A DNA stretch of 64,000 nt from CAYUAI01 sp964442745 (GCA_964442745.1 CAYUAI010000001.1:1-64000); one strand, 5' to 3'; positions 18,517 through 27,823 are shown, counted from the first letter of the stretch. Notes: generated by a model from the sequence alone, not told the origin. Numbers and translations are program-made.

Positions 18517-19350
18517 ATGACAACATACGCTATCGGAGATATACAAGGCTGCTTCCAATCACTCTTACAATTACTCGATCTAATTTCTTTCAATCCCCAA
18601 AATGATACGTTGTGGTTCACTGGAGATCTAGTTAACCGAGGACCACAATCATTAGAAGTTTTACGTTTCGTTAAAAATTTAGAAGATAAAGCCATTAGCG
18701 TATTAGGTAATCACGATTTACATTTGCTTGCCATTGCCGCAGGCTGTAAAAAACATCATGACAAGGATACCCTAGCTCCAGTGATGGAAGCCAACGATGC
18801 AGCGACGCTATTACATTGGTTACGTCATCGACCACTATTGCATCATGACCCTGTATTGAACTATACTCTCGTTCACGCGGGTATCGTACCGCAATGGACA
18901 TTAGCCAATGCCTTGTCGTATGCTAGCGAAGTTGAACATTGTTTACGAAGCGATGATTATTTAAAATTCTTTAAAAACATGTATGGCAATCTGCCTGACA
19001 TATGGAATGATGAGTTACAAGGCATGGAACGACTGAGATTCATTACCAATGTTTTTACACGAATGCGATTCTGCGATGTGGATGGTCGATTATTTTTAAA
19101 GTACAAAAGTTCACCCGGCAATCAACCCGAACAACTTTTTCCCTGGTTCGCGCTTAAAAACAGACAAACACGAACAAACAATATTGTTTTTGGCCATTGG
19201 TCAACATTAGGTTACCAACAAAGCAATCATACCATTTGCATCGACACCGGATGTCTATGGGGGAAATCTTTAACGGCCATTGCGCTGGATGACTCTCATG
19301 AATGCTACCGTATCAAGTGCCAGCAATATTCACCAATTAATGATGCTTAA
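18517..19350 (+). CDS. apaH: Bis(5'-nucleosyl)-tetraphosphatase, symmetrical
   Basis: Hydrolyses Ap4A to two ADP and so controls dinucleoside polyphosphate alarmones and Np4-capped RNA. The 277-residue protein (E. coli 280) carries the metallophosphatase motifs in order: YAIGDIQGCFQSL near residues 4-16, LWFTGDLVNRGPQSLEVL near 31-48, VLGNHDLHLLA near 66-76, and later HAGI (near 121) and FGHWSTLGY (near 227). It is 6 bases after glnD, so probably cotranscribed. Its 3' end overlaps the convergent yqiB-like gene by 21 bases. Confidence 0.95.
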   Translation: MTTYAIGDIQGCFQSLLQLLDLISFNPQNDTLWFTGDLVNRGPQSLEVLRFVKNLEDKAISVLGNHDLHLLAIAAGCKKHHDKDTLAPVMEANDAATLLHWLRHRPLLHHDPVLNYTLVHAGIVPQWTLANALSYASEVEHCLRSDDYLKFFKNMYGNLPDIWNDELQGMERLRFITNVFTRMRFCDVDGRLFLKYKSSPGNQPEQLFPWFALKNRQTRTNNIVFGHWSTLGYQQSNHTICIDTGCLWGKSLTAIALDDSHECYRIKCQQYSPINDA

Positions 19351-19779
19351 ATGGAAAGACTCATCATCGCAGAAAGCCAAACCCTTTTTATTACAAAAAG
19401 ACAAAAAGTCACATAACAAATCATTTGTTTGGCGCTTCTCATCTGGATGGAACATTTTTGAGTTTGGATAATCGTATACTGGCTTTAAGCGCTGCTGCCC
19501 CTGAAAGGAAATCACTTCAGCCACTTCCGCATCATGATAAAGACGTACCTCCATCACACAATCAGGCAGTAAATCCTTACCCGAAATAGGAACCATTTTT
19601 AATTGAATGGTTGTTGTATATTTAAACCGCTCAATCACCGACATGCTCAATTCCATCGCTAAACTCTTATTCCTAACAATTACCGAATCTTTGGTTTTTA
19701 AATCAGGCAATATTAGGGTAAGGCGAAGATAGTTTTCTTCGTACAGTGGCATTGAACTTTTTTTGATAACACGCAACAT
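19330..19779 (-). CDS. DUF1249 (YqiB-like) protein
   Basis: Small cytoplasmic protein of the DUF1249/YqiB family, whose biochemical role is not established. Recognisable segments are YEENYLRLTLILPDL near the N-terminus, RFKYTTTIQLKMV, and VRLYHDAEVAEVISFQGQQR followed by DYPNSKMFHPDEKRQTN. I chose the ATG at 19779, with GAGAG 8 bases upstream; a TTG five codons earlier is possible. In enterics yqiB lies beside cpdA and parE, which are not here. It is convergent with apaH and overlaps its 3' end. Confidence 0.75.
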   Translation of the reverse strand: MLRVIKKSSMPLYEENYLRLTLILPDLKTKDSVIVRNKSLAMELSMSVIERFKYTTTIQLKMVPISGKDLLPDCVMEVRLYHDAEVAEVISFQGQQRLKPVYDYPNSKMFHPDEKRQTNDLLCDFLSFCNKKGLAFCDDESFHLSIINW

Positions 19780-19938
19780 AGTGTCTACTCTCAAAAATAC
19801 ATTCTTATGTTTATTACTAACCCTCTTAACATATATAAACGACTATACGACTTTATACAAGAATTTCTATTTACCATCGACAAAATTATTTGAGCAAAAT
19901 AAATCTATCATGTATTAATTGCAATATGCATGTTATAC

Positions 19939-20667
19939 TTATAGCATTACCCAATCTTTCATTCGCGCACGCAGCCGAATCATTGCCTGACTGAGCAGCT
20001 GACTGATACGCGATTCGCTGACCCCAAGGACCGAGCCTATTTCCCGCAAATTAAATTCCGAATTATAATATAATGTCACCACCATTTTTTCACGCTCTGG
20101 CAAACTTGCAATCGCCTCCGAAAGCTTTTGCTTAAACCGCTCATCCTTAATATTGTCATAGGGCTCGATGGCCTTGCCAGCCAATCCCGCTTCAAGTGCT
20201 TCTTCGTCCACCCCCAGCTCCTCAAAACCAAACATACGCGCACTGCTCGCATCTTGCAAAATTTTATAATAGCTCGCCAAGGTAATGCCCATTTCTTTGG
20301 CGACTTCATCATCACGCGCATCTCGCCCAGTTCGAGCCTCAATTATCCTGACAACCCCGGCTAACTCTCTTGTTTTACGATGCACCGACTTAGGTGCCCA
20401 ATCATTCCTGCGTAGCTCATCAAGCATAGAACCTCTGATGCGTATGCCTGCATATGTCTCAAAACTTGCGCCACGTGCTTCATTATATTTACGAGACGCT
20501 TCCAAAAGACCCACCATGCCAGCTTGTATTAAATCATCGACAATGACCGACGCGGGTAATCGTGCCATCAAATGATAAGCTATACGCTTAACCAGCGGTG
20601 CATGTTTTTCAATAACACCTTGCATATTTTTGTCTGATACAGGTTTAGAATGAGGAGCAGCTGACAT
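19939..20667 (-). CDS. fliA: Flagellar sigma factor FliA (sigma-28)
   Basis: Directs RNA polymerase to late flagellar and chemotaxis promoters and is normally held by FlgM until the hook is complete. The 242-residue protein (E. coli 239) has region 2 with LPASVIVDDLIQAGMVGLLE near residues 38-57 and FETYAGIRIRGSMLDELR near 71-88. Region 3 is in the middle. Region 4 has LPEREKMVVTLYYNSEFNLR and the helix-turn-helix IGSVLGVSESRISQLLSQA near 210-228. It stands alone: no flhF, fleN, cheY or cheZ lies beside it, although the che/mot block is only about 37 kb away in the same orientation. The start has no strong ribosome binding site. Confidence 0.94.
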   Translation of the reverse strand: MSAAPHSKPVSDKNMQGVIEKHAPLVKRIAYHLMARLPASVIVDDLIQAGMVGLLEASRKYNEARGASFETYAGIRIRGSMLDELRRNDWAPKSVHRKTRELAGVVRIIEARTGRDARDDEVAKEMGITLASYYKILQDASSARMFGFEELGVDEEALEAGLAGKAIEPYDNIKDERFKQKLSEAIASLPEREKMVVTLYYNSEFNLREIGSVLGVSESRISQLLSQAMIRLRARMKDWVML

Positions 20668-20956
20668 TTATTTGTTCTATAAATTGCATCGAAAAGAAGA
20701 TAATCAATGAATATATAACCACCATATACTTTTCAAACAATCATATAATTATTTGAAAATAAGCTATAATATTAATCAAATACGCGTGTGCTAACCATGA
20801 GTTTATTCGCCTTGACTCAATTAAACTCGATAAAATTATAAGCAACTAAAAACTTATAGATAAGTATTCGACAAATAAAGCCGGCAGCTTTAACCAAAGT
20901 TTATCTATCATTAGCCACATCGACGACTAAAATAAAGCCAACTGGCCCGACCAGGC
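20668..20956. other. Upstream region of fliA
   Basis: Very AT-rich sequence between the fliA start and the terminator of the hibernation-factor gene. It must contain the fliA promoter because a terminator separates it from the upstream gene. Several AT-rich -10-like hexamers occur, and I could not choose one. No gene is supported. Confidence 0.45.
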
Positions 20957-20987
20957 AAAAAAAAGGCCCGCTAATTAGCAGGCCTTT
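20957..20987 (-). terminator. Intrinsic terminator of the hibernation-factor gene
   Basis: AAAGGCC and GGCCTTT flank a GCTAATTAGC core, giving a stem of about a dozen pairs with one C-A mismatch. On the minus strand it is followed by eight T. It lies about 50 bases after the stop at 21039, so it ends that gene and insulates fliA. Confidence 0.8.
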
Positions 20988-21038
20988 AGTCATATTATAG
21001 CTCAATGAAAAATAGGGATAACCTATTTTGCGTAAAAT

Positions 21039-21569
21039 TTATAGCAATGCAACGGTACTTGCTTGAGGACCATTCACGCCTTGTTTTTCAGCAAACCGCA
21101 CCGCTGAACCAATATTGAGTCGCTCAAAATCTGAATCAACGACGCTATTGCTATGAAAATAAATTTCACGCCCATCGTCTGTCTCCAAAAACCCAAACCC
21201 TTCATCCGCAAATAATTTACTAATTTTTGCCATCGGTGGCTTAACATGCACCTTCACATCCCCTCTGCGACGGCGACTATAATTTTGCAATTGTCTTCGA
21301 GCCGCATCAAACGCATCTCGAATCGCGACATAAACATCCTCGTGAGGCTCTCGCTTGACGATCAACTCGCCTCCTGGCACGGTGAGGTCAATCCGCACAT
21401 TGTACAGCGTGCCATGATTTTTGTGGCGATGGGGTGTCTCTACCATAACACGACACCCCATAATTTGTTGATAAAATGTCTCCAGTTTTTCTGCCTTCAT
21501 TTTAATTGTGCTTATCGCTGTTTCGGATAATGACAATTTTCGAGTTGTAATTTGCAAAGGTAATTTCAC
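21039..21569 (-). CDS. Ribosome hibernation factor (HPF/RaiA) fused to a cold-shock domain
   Basis: Residues 1-105 resemble the HPF/RaiA (S30EA) domain that binds the decoding centre and silences ribosomes in starvation: MKLPLQITTRKLSLSETA at the start, then HGTLYNVRIDLTVPGGELIV and VYVAIRDAFDAARRQLQNYS. Residues 112-176 form a cold-shock domain: KISKLFADEGFGFLETDDGR and EIYFHSNSVV contain the RNP-like GFGFL and IYFH motifs. I chose the GTG at 21569 because AGGAG lies 8 bases upstream; a GTG three codons earlier is possible. It differs from long HPF, which has a different C-terminal domain. It is monocistronic with its own terminator and is not next to rpoN. Confidence 0.85.
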   Translation of the reverse strand: MKLPLQITTRKLSLSETAISTIKMKAEKLETFYQQIMGCRVMVETPHRHKNHGTLYNVRIDLTVPGGELIVKREPHEDVYVAIRDAFDAARRQLQNYSRRRRGDVKVHVKPPMAKISKLFADEGFGFLETDDGREIYFHSNSVVDSDFERLNIGSAVRFAEKQGVNGPQASTVALL

Positions 21570-22756
21570 TAATAACACTCCTTCTCGCAGTAAATTTTAA
21601 CCATAAATTGTGACAGGATAACTGGCTTATTTTCAAACAACTCCTCATAATATTTTTATAACGGGATAACAAGATTGCCAGTTCAAAATATACTCATCTA
21701 AAATAAACACTCTCCCCAACATGTCAATGACGAAACCAACCCAATAAATAGCTGATCACTTATGATTCGCCTCGGCCGCACACAACGCAAACCGGTCTTT
21801 ACCCTGCCATAATATGGATACCTCACCACTGAACAGTGTGATCAACAGAATCCACGCCAAATCAAGCGCAGGGCATTTCATTCGATTTGGCTATTTTTAG
21901 TCCTCGCATCATTCTCAAATGCCAGATCATTTCATATTCATAAAACGGATGACGCCTGTGTAAATTGACTCAACTCACATTACCTCATATCCATTTTTAA
22001 CGCATAAAGATTCATTCAGCCAATATGATTCTTTTATGATAAACCATAAAAATAAATTATCACAAAACAAAATCCGTCACACTTCATGCATCACCCTAAC
22101 CGTCAATCGACTTAAAAAAATCGATAACCTGTTGATTATAAATTTCAATTTCGCCATTTCTTAGCGATGTTATGCGTCATAGTACTCATCGTTCCAGTCA
22201 GCCATTTATTAAAGGCAATAGATAACCTAACATTGAATAAGTGCGATAGATTTCTTGTTATTTACTTTAGTATTAGCCAATCTATATTTAAATAGATAAC
22301 CCTCGATGCCGCGAAACAAAGTCTTATCTCATGAGTCAAATAAGCATATAACTTACAAGTCTTAATTAAACGATGAGTAAGAAGCAGGCATCTAAATACA
22401 TATACGTGTCAAGACTGATGATATCATTTGTAGATTTTAACGCGGCGATGATCCGCAACCACCAAACAAATGAAACCGCTTGGCAAGACCAAACCCCTAA
22501 ACTAAAAACAAGGGATGTTAGCCTATTCAATGACCTTCGCTATCTGAATATTGAATACATCGTGCGCATGAAAAATCACTTGTACGATAATGGACCATAA
22601 ACGGCTAATGCCTGGCGTACATATTGCTGCAAGCAAATCTAAACGAATTCGGCTTACACAACATAAGCCCAAACAGAATCATTTTAAGTCGAGTAGCATG
22701 CTCGGCGACCCCGAAAGTTTAAGTCTTATGTAAACAGACTCCAGGAGGTGGATGCA
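21570..22756. other. Long intergenic region upstream of prkA
   Basis: About 1.2 kb with no convincing gene. A 75-codon frame at 22373-22600 lacks a ribosome binding site and resembles nothing I know. An inverted repeat GCCAAATC (21856-21863) / GATTTGGC (21884-21891) is followed by TATTTTTAG and could be a weak plus-strand terminator. A sigma-54-like element at 22613-22628 is listed separately. The space upstream of that element would suit enhancer sites or an unannotated small RNA. Confidence 0.5.
22613..22628 (+). promoter_or_regulatory. Sigma-54-type -24/-12 promoter element upstream of prkA
   Basis: TGGCGTACATATTGCT matches the RpoN consensus TGGCACGNNNNTTGCW in the invariant GG and GC positions and their spacing. 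Transcription would start near 22639, about 118 bases before prkA. In E. coli the orthologous yeaG-yeaH operon is known to be NtrC/sigma-54 dependent, which makes this placement meaningful. No experimental support is available here. Confidence 0.55.
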
Positions 22757-24679
22757 ATGAGCATATTTAGTCATTATTTGTCACGCTACGAAGAAGCAAA
22801 GGAAGAGGAATACAGCCTACAAGAGTACATGGAAATATGTAAATCCGACCCATCAGCTTATGCAACAGCCGCCGAACGCATGCTCATAGCCATCGGCGAA
22901 CCTGAAATGATCGACACTCGCACAGACCCACGTCTCAGCCGCATTTTTTCCAACCGAGTTATCAAACGCTACCCGGCATTTCGAGATTTTTATGGCATGG
23001 AAGACACCATCGAAAAAATTGTGTCATACTATAAACATGGCGCTCAGGGATTGGAAGAAAAGAAACAAATATTATATCTACTCGGCCCAGTGGGTGGTGG
23101 TAAATCGTCACTCGCAGAGAAATTGAAATCACTCATCGAACATGTCCCATTTTATGCGATTAAGGGATCGCCTATTTTTGAGTCGCCACTCGGGTTATTC
23201 AATCTCACCGAAGATGGCAAAATTCTTGAGGAAGACTACGGCATTCCTGCTCGCTATTTAAGCACCACCATGTCACCCTGGGCAGTCAAGCGGCTGCATG
23301 AATTTAACGGTGATATTACCAAGTTTCGCGTCGTCAAACTCCACCCGTCCATCTTAAAACAAGTCGCCGTGGCAAAAACGGAACCTGGCGATGAAAATAA
23401 CCAAGACATTTCATCCCTGGTAGGTAAAGTCGATATTCGAAAACTGGAGCAATATTCCCAAGATGATCCCGATGCGTATAGTTATTCAGGGGGATTGTGT
23501 CTCGGCAATCGTGGCCTACTGGAATTTGTCGAGATGTTTAAAGCACCCATTAAAGTGCTACATCCGTTATTGACCGCCACTCAAGAAAGCAACTACAAAG
23601 GCACCGAAGGTTTAGGCGCCATTCCCTTCGATGGCATGGTATTAGCCCACTCCAACGAATCTGAATGGATAACCTTTAAAAACAATAAGAACAACGAAGC
23701 CTTTCTGGATCGAATTTATATCGTGAAAGTCCCTTATTCACTCCGTGTATCCGATGAAATCAGGATCTACAATAAATTGTTAGTAAATAGCTCTTTATCA
23801 CAAGCGGCTTGTGCCCCCGACACATTAAAAATGATGGCGGAATTTGCCGTGCTATCCCGATTAAAAGCACCGGAAAACTCCAGTATTTTTTCAAAAATGA
23901 AGGTCTATGATGGACAAAATCTGAAAGATACGGATCCTAACGCCAAATCCTTCCAAGAATACCGTGATTTTGCGGGCGTTGATGAAGGGATGACGGGGTT
24001 ATCCACACGGTTTGCTTTCAAAATCCTATCAAGAGTGTTCAACTTCGACCATACTGAAATTGCCGCCAACCCAGTCCACTTATTGTACGTCCTTGAGCAA
24101 CAAATTGAACAGGAACAGTATCCCAAAGAAATTGAAGAAAAGTACTTAAGTTTTATCAAAGGCTTTTTAGTCCCTGAATATGTCAGCTTCATTGGCAAAG
24201 AAATTCAAACGGCTTATCTAGAGTCATACTCTGAGTATGGTCAAAACATCTTTGATCGTTATGTCACTTACGCCGACTATTGGATTCAAGATGAAGAGTA
24301 CCGGGACCCAGACACAGGCGAAAGTTTTAACCGCTCTGCATTAAACGATGAACTTGAAAAAATAGAAAAGCCCGCTGGCATTAGCAACCCAAAAGACTTT
24401 CGCAATGAGATTGTTAACTTCGTGCTCAGAGCGCGAGCCAACAAAGGTGGAACAAACCCAACCTGGACAAGCTATGAAAAGCTTCGCAATGTCATTGAAA
24501 AGAAAATGTTCTCTAATACCGAAGATTTATTACCTGTCATTTCTTTCAATACCAAATCTTCCGGTGATGAGAAAAGAAAACACGAGGATTTCGTTAATCG
24601 TATGACAACCAAAGGCTATACCAGCAAACAAGTACGCTTGTTATGCGAATGGTATCTCCGAGTCAGAAAATCTTCTTAG
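22757..24679 (+). CDS. prkA: PrkA-type serine protein kinase (YeaG family)
   Basis: AAA+-like protein with a C-terminal PrkA kinase-like region, involved in starvation and stress adaptation in relatives. I start at the ATG at 22757: GGAGGT ends 7 bases before it, and it gives MSIFSHYLSRYEEAKEEEYS, the family start. The 640-residue length matches E. coli YeaG (644). LYLLGPVGGGKSSLAEKLKS near residues 110-129 is the P-loop. The C-terminal third (about 390-640) is the PrkA domain, with YVTYADYWIQDEEYRDPDTG. yeaH and spoVR follow at once, the classical three-gene module. Confidence 0.95.
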   Translation: MSIFSHYLSRYEEAKEEEYSLQEYMEICKSDPSAYATAAERMLIAIGEPEMIDTRTDPRLSRIFSNRVIKRYPAFRDFYGMEDTIEKIVSYYKHGAQGLEEKKQILYLLGPVGGGKSSLAEKLKSLIEHVPFYAIKGSPIFESPLGLFNLTEDGKILEEDYGIPARYLSTTMSPWAVKRLHEFNGDITKFRVVKLHPSILKQVAVAKTEPGDENNQDISSLVGKVDIRKLEQYSQDDPDAYSYSGGLCLGNRGLLEFVEMFKAPIKVLHPLLTATQESNYKGTEGLGAIPFDGMVLAHSNESEWITFKNNKNNEAFLDRIYIVKVPYSLRVSDEIRIYNKLLVNSSLSQAACAPDTLKMMAEFAVLSRLKAPENSSIFSKMKVYDGQNLKDTDPNAKSFQEYRDFAGVDEGMTGLSTRFAFKILSRVFNFDHTEIAANPVHLLYVLEQQIEQEQYPKEIEEKYLSFIKGFLVPEYVSFIGKEIQTAYLESYSEYGQNIFDRYVTYADYWIQDEEYRDPDTGESFNRSALNDELEKIEKPAGISNPKDFRNEIVNFVLRARANKGGTNPTWTSYEKLRNVIEKKMFSNTEDLLPVISFNTKSSGDEKRKHEDFVNRMTTKGYTSKQVRLLCEWYLRVRKSS

Positions 24680-24694
24680 CATTTTAGGTGTCCC

Positions 24695-25969
24695 TTGTCT
24701 CGTATAATTGATAAAAGATTAAACGGTAAGAATAAAAGCGCCGTCAATCGGCAACGCTTTATCGAACGGTTTAAAAACCAGATAAAAAAAGCCGTTGCTG
24801 ATGCGGTCGCCAATCGCAGTATCACCGATATCGAAAATGGAGAAAAAGTATCCATTCCAACCCGAGATATATCCGAGCCTAGCTTTCGGCATGGGAGTGG
24901 TGGACAACGGGAAATTGTCCACCCAGGTAATCACGACTTCATTCAAGGCGACCGAGTGCCACGCCCTCCTTCGGGCAAAGGGCGCGGCCAGGGTAAAAAG
25001 GCAAGCAACAATGGCGAAGGATTAGATGACTTTGTCTTTGAACTGTCTAAGGAAGAATTCATGGAATTTTTCTTTGAAGATCTAGCACTTCCTAACCTCG
25101 TCAAAACCCAACTCACCACACTCTATGAAAACAAATTTGTCCGTGCCGGCTTTACATCCGATGGTGTCCCTTCAAATATCAATGTCATTCGCTCTCTCCG
25201 TGGTGCCTACGCTCGCCGCATTGCGTTACGCAGCCCTTATACCCGGCGCCTACATGAAGCCGAAGAAGAATTAAACCGATTAGCCACTGAAGATTCAGAT
25301 TTAGACGCGCATCGCATTAAAGAACTTCACGAAGAAATTGCCTACTTAAAAAGAAAAATCGCCGCCATCCCATTCATCGACACCTTCGACTTACGTTATA
25401 ACAATCGCATTACCCAGCCAAAACCAACCACTCAAGCGGTCATGTTTTGCCTAATGGATGTCTCCGGCTCCATGGACCAGGCTAAAAAAGATATGGCCAA
25501 ACGATTTTTCATTTTGCTCTATCTCTTTCTCACAAGAACCTATGAAAAAATTGAACTGGTCTTTATTTGCCACCATACAACGGCCAAAGAAGTCAATGAG
25601 GAAGAATTTTTCTATTCTCGAGAAACGGGGGGCACCGTCGTATCGAGTGCACTCCAATTAACCCTGGAGGTCATCAAAGATCGCTACCCAACCAGTGACT
25701 GGAATATCTATGTCGCCCAAGCCTCTGATGGTGACAATTGGTATGACGACTCCCCCACCTGTAAAAATATTTTGATTAAGAAAATTATGCCGCTTGTTCA
25801 ATATTTTTCATATATTGAAATTACCCCAGATAGTCATCAAAGCTTATGGCATGAATATCAACATGTAAAATCCGCTTTTGAAAACTTTGCGATGCAGAAA
25901 ATAGAAACAGTTAATGACATTTACCCTGTCTTTCGTAAACTATTTAAAAAACAAGCAGCCAATTCATGA
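24695..25969 (+). CDS. yeaH: YeaH/YhbH family protein (von Willebrand A-like)
   Basis: DUF444 family partner of PrkA and SpoVR; a cytoplasmic protein with no enzyme activity assigned. The TTG start at 24695 gives MSRIIDKRLNGKNKSAVNRQ, which matches the start of E. coli YeaH; AGGTG lies 4 bases upstream. The 424-residue length is close to E. coli (427). Residues 60-110 are basic and Gly-rich. Residues 240-420 form a vWA-like fold with MFCLMDVSGSMDQAKKDMAK, a MIDAS-type DxSxS metal site. Its stop overlaps the spoVR start as ATGA. Confidence 0.93.
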   Translation: MSRIIDKRLNGKNKSAVNRQRFIERFKNQIKKAVADAVANRSITDIENGEKVSIPTRDISEPSFRHGSGGQREIVHPGNHDFIQGDRVPRPPSGKGRGQGKKASNNGEGLDDFVFELSKEEFMEFFFEDLALPNLVKTQLTTLYENKFVRAGFTSDGVPSNINVIRSLRGAYARRIALRSPYTRRLHEAEEELNRLATEDSDLDAHRIKELHEEIAYLKRKIAAIPFIDTFDLRYNNRITQPKPTTQAVMFCLMDVSGSMDQAKKDMAKRFFILLYLFLTRTYEKIELVFICHHTTAKEVNEEEFFYSRETGGTVVSSALQLTLEVIKDRYPTSDWNIYVAQASDGDNWYDDSPTCKNILIKKIMPLVQYFSYIEITPDSHQSLWHEYQHVKSAFENFAMQKIETVNDIYPVFRKLFKKQAANS

Positions 25970-27465
25970 ACGCAAAACCACTCTCCACCACATCCGAATG
26001 GACGTTTGATTTATTACTCAAATACGACCAGGAAATTTCCAGCATCGCCGCTGATTACCAACTCGACACCTATCCCAATCAAATTGAAATCATCAGCGCC
26101 GAGCAAATGATGGATGCCTACTCATCGGTAGGTATGCCACTGGGTTACCACCACTGGTCTTTTGGCAAACAATTTCTCGAAGTAGAAAAAGGCTACCAAC
26201 GTGGTCAAATGGGCCTCGCCTACGAAATTGTGATTAATTCCGACCCTTGCATCGCCTATCTGATGGAAGAAAACACCATCATGATGCAAGCGTTAGTGAT
26301 TGCTCATGCCTCCTATGGACATAATTCTTTTTTCAAGAATAATTATCTCTTCAAGCAATGGACCTCAGCAAATTCCATTGTCGACTATTTACTCTTTGCT
26401 AAAAATTATATCGCTGAATGTGAAAAACGCTACGGCGAACAAGAAGTCGAAAACATTCTGGACTCCTGCCATGCACTCATGAACTATGGCGTGGATCGTT
26501 ACAAACGCCCACAAAAACTGTCCTTGCGCAAAGAACAAATACGCCAGAAAGAACGAGAAATTTACTTGCAATCGCAAGTCAATGAACTATGGCGCACCAT
26601 CCCCAATTACCAGCAAAAAGAAGACGAGCAAGCCGAGCAGAGATTTCCTTCTGAACCACAAGAAAATATCCTCTATTTCATCGAAAAAAATGCCCCACTG
26701 TTAGAGCCATGGCAACGAGAAATTGTACGTATTGTGAGAAAGCTTGCCCAATATTTTTATCCTCAACGACAAACTAAAGTCATGAATGAAGGATGGGCAA
26801 CGTTTTGGCACTATACCATTTTGAACAAGCTTTATGAAAAAGGCTTAGCCACAGACGGTTTTATGATTGAATTTTTGACATCGCATACCAATGTTATTTA
26901 TCAACCCGCCTTTGATACCCCTTCTTATTCAGGCATCAATCCGTATACACTTGGCTTTAATATGATGAGCGATATTCGCCGAATTTGTGAAAACCCAACC
27001 GAAGAAGACCGACAATGGTTTCCAAACATCGCGGGGGCAGACTGGATTACCACCCTTAATTTTGCTATGCAAAATTTTAAAGATGAAAGTTTTATCGCTC
27101 AGTTTTTATCACCCAAAGTCATACGCGATCTCAAATTATTTACCATTTTAGATGACGATCGAGACACTCATATTGAGATCAGTGCGATCCATAACGAAGA
27201 AGGCTATCGATACGTCAGACAACAATTAGCCAATCAATATGATTTGAGTAGTAGTGAACCAAATATTCAAATTTACTCAGTGGATGGTCGAGGTGATCGG
27301 TCACTCACATTAAGACATTTTCAATATCACCGACGACCACTTTCACCCGACACCGTCGATGAAGTGCTAAAACATCTGGCAAGACTCTGGAAGTTTGCCG
27401 TTAAACTCGAAGTCGTCACAGAAGATAACCGCATTAAACTCACCAATGAGATCGCTGCTGGATAA
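25966..27465 (+). CDS. ycgB: SpoVR family protein (YcgB)
   Basis: Conserved protein named for a Bacillus sporulation gene; in non-sporulating proteobacteria it travels with prkA and yeaH as a stress module. Its biochemical role is unsettled. The 499-residue length is near E. coli YcgB (510). Diagnostic segments are GMPLGYHHWSFGKQF near residues 57-71, YEIVINSDPCIAYLMEEN near 85-102, AHASYGHNSFFKNNYLF near 113-129, and TKVMNEGWATFWHY near 264-277. The repeated His and Glu in these motifs suggest metal binding; that is inference. The ATG overlaps the yeaH stop, so translation is probably coupled. Confidence 0.93.
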   Translation: MNAKPLSTTSEWTFDLLLKYDQEISSIAADYQLDTYPNQIEIISAEQMMDAYSSVGMPLGYHHWSFGKQFLEVEKGYQRGQMGLAYEIVINSDPCIAYLMEENTIMMQALVIAHASYGHNSFFKNNYLFKQWTSANSIVDYLLFAKNYIAECEKRYGEQEVENILDSCHALMNYGVDRYKRPQKLSLRKEQIRQKEREIYLQSQVNELWRTIPNYQQKEDEQAEQRFPSEPQENILYFIEKNAPLLEPWQREIVRIVRKLAQYFYPQRQTKVMNEGWATFWHYTILNKLYEKGLATDGFMIEFLTSHTNVIYQPAFDTPSYSGINPYTLGFNMMSDIRRICENPTEEDRQWFPNIAGADWITTLNFAMQNFKDESFIAQFLSPKVIRDLKLFTILDDDRDTHIEISAIHNEEGYRYVRQQLANQYDLSSSEPNIQIYSVDGRGDRSLTLRHFQYHRRPLSPDTVDEVLKHLARLWKFAVKLEVVTEDNRIKLTNEIAAG

Positions 27466-27466
27466 A

Positions 27467-27787
27467 CTACAAACCACTCACTAAGATGGAAAATATAATT
27501 GCAGCAACAATCGTTGCCGGAACGGCAAGTCGACTACCTATATTTTCTTGGGAAACATTCCCTGTATCCGCTTGCTCCTCCTCTTGTCTAGCATGAGTTT
27601 CCCCATCTTCGCCTGCCGCAATGTCTGCCGCTTGGTTTTGCTGAGTCGTGATGGCCTGCGCCATATAAAATACGGAATCTGATCGAATATAATGAAATAT
27701 GGGATTCATTGCTTCATCCGCAACAGATTGGCTGACAGCGCCATAGCCGACCAACATGAGCAAAAAACATACAAAGATTTTGTACAT
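27467..27787 (-). CDS. Small exported protein with a C-terminal membrane segment
   Basis: I do not recognise a family. The 106-residue protein has a signal peptide (MYKIFVCFLLMLVGYGAVSQ, likely cut after SVA near residue 24). A polar region follows, with a Gln/Ala-rich then Glu-rich stretch (about 45-85). It ends in a hydrophobic segment of about 20 residues (VPATIVAAIIFSILVSGL) that reaches the C-terminus. The mature protein would therefore sit in the periplasm, anchored by its tail. It lies 36 bases after the ATPase-J-NTF2 gene on the same strand and is probably cotranscribed. Its stop is 1 base from the convergent spoVR stop. It lacks the Arg-rich end typical of exosortase-type sorting tails. 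Confidence 0.6.
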   Translation of the reverse strand: MYKIFVCFLLMLVGYGAVSQSVADEAMNPIFHYIRSDSVFYMAQAITTQQNQAADIAAGEDGETHARQEEEQADTGNVSQENIGSRLAVPATIVAAIIFSILVSGL

Positions 27788-27823
27788 CGTTTTTAATAAA
27801 TGAGTAACATAAAAAACAGCCAG

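Noticed and set aside
22373..22600. 75-codon plus-strand frame upstream of prkA
   Set aside because: No ribosome binding site, no recognisable motif or signal, and it lies in an AT-rich gap where such frames arise by chance.
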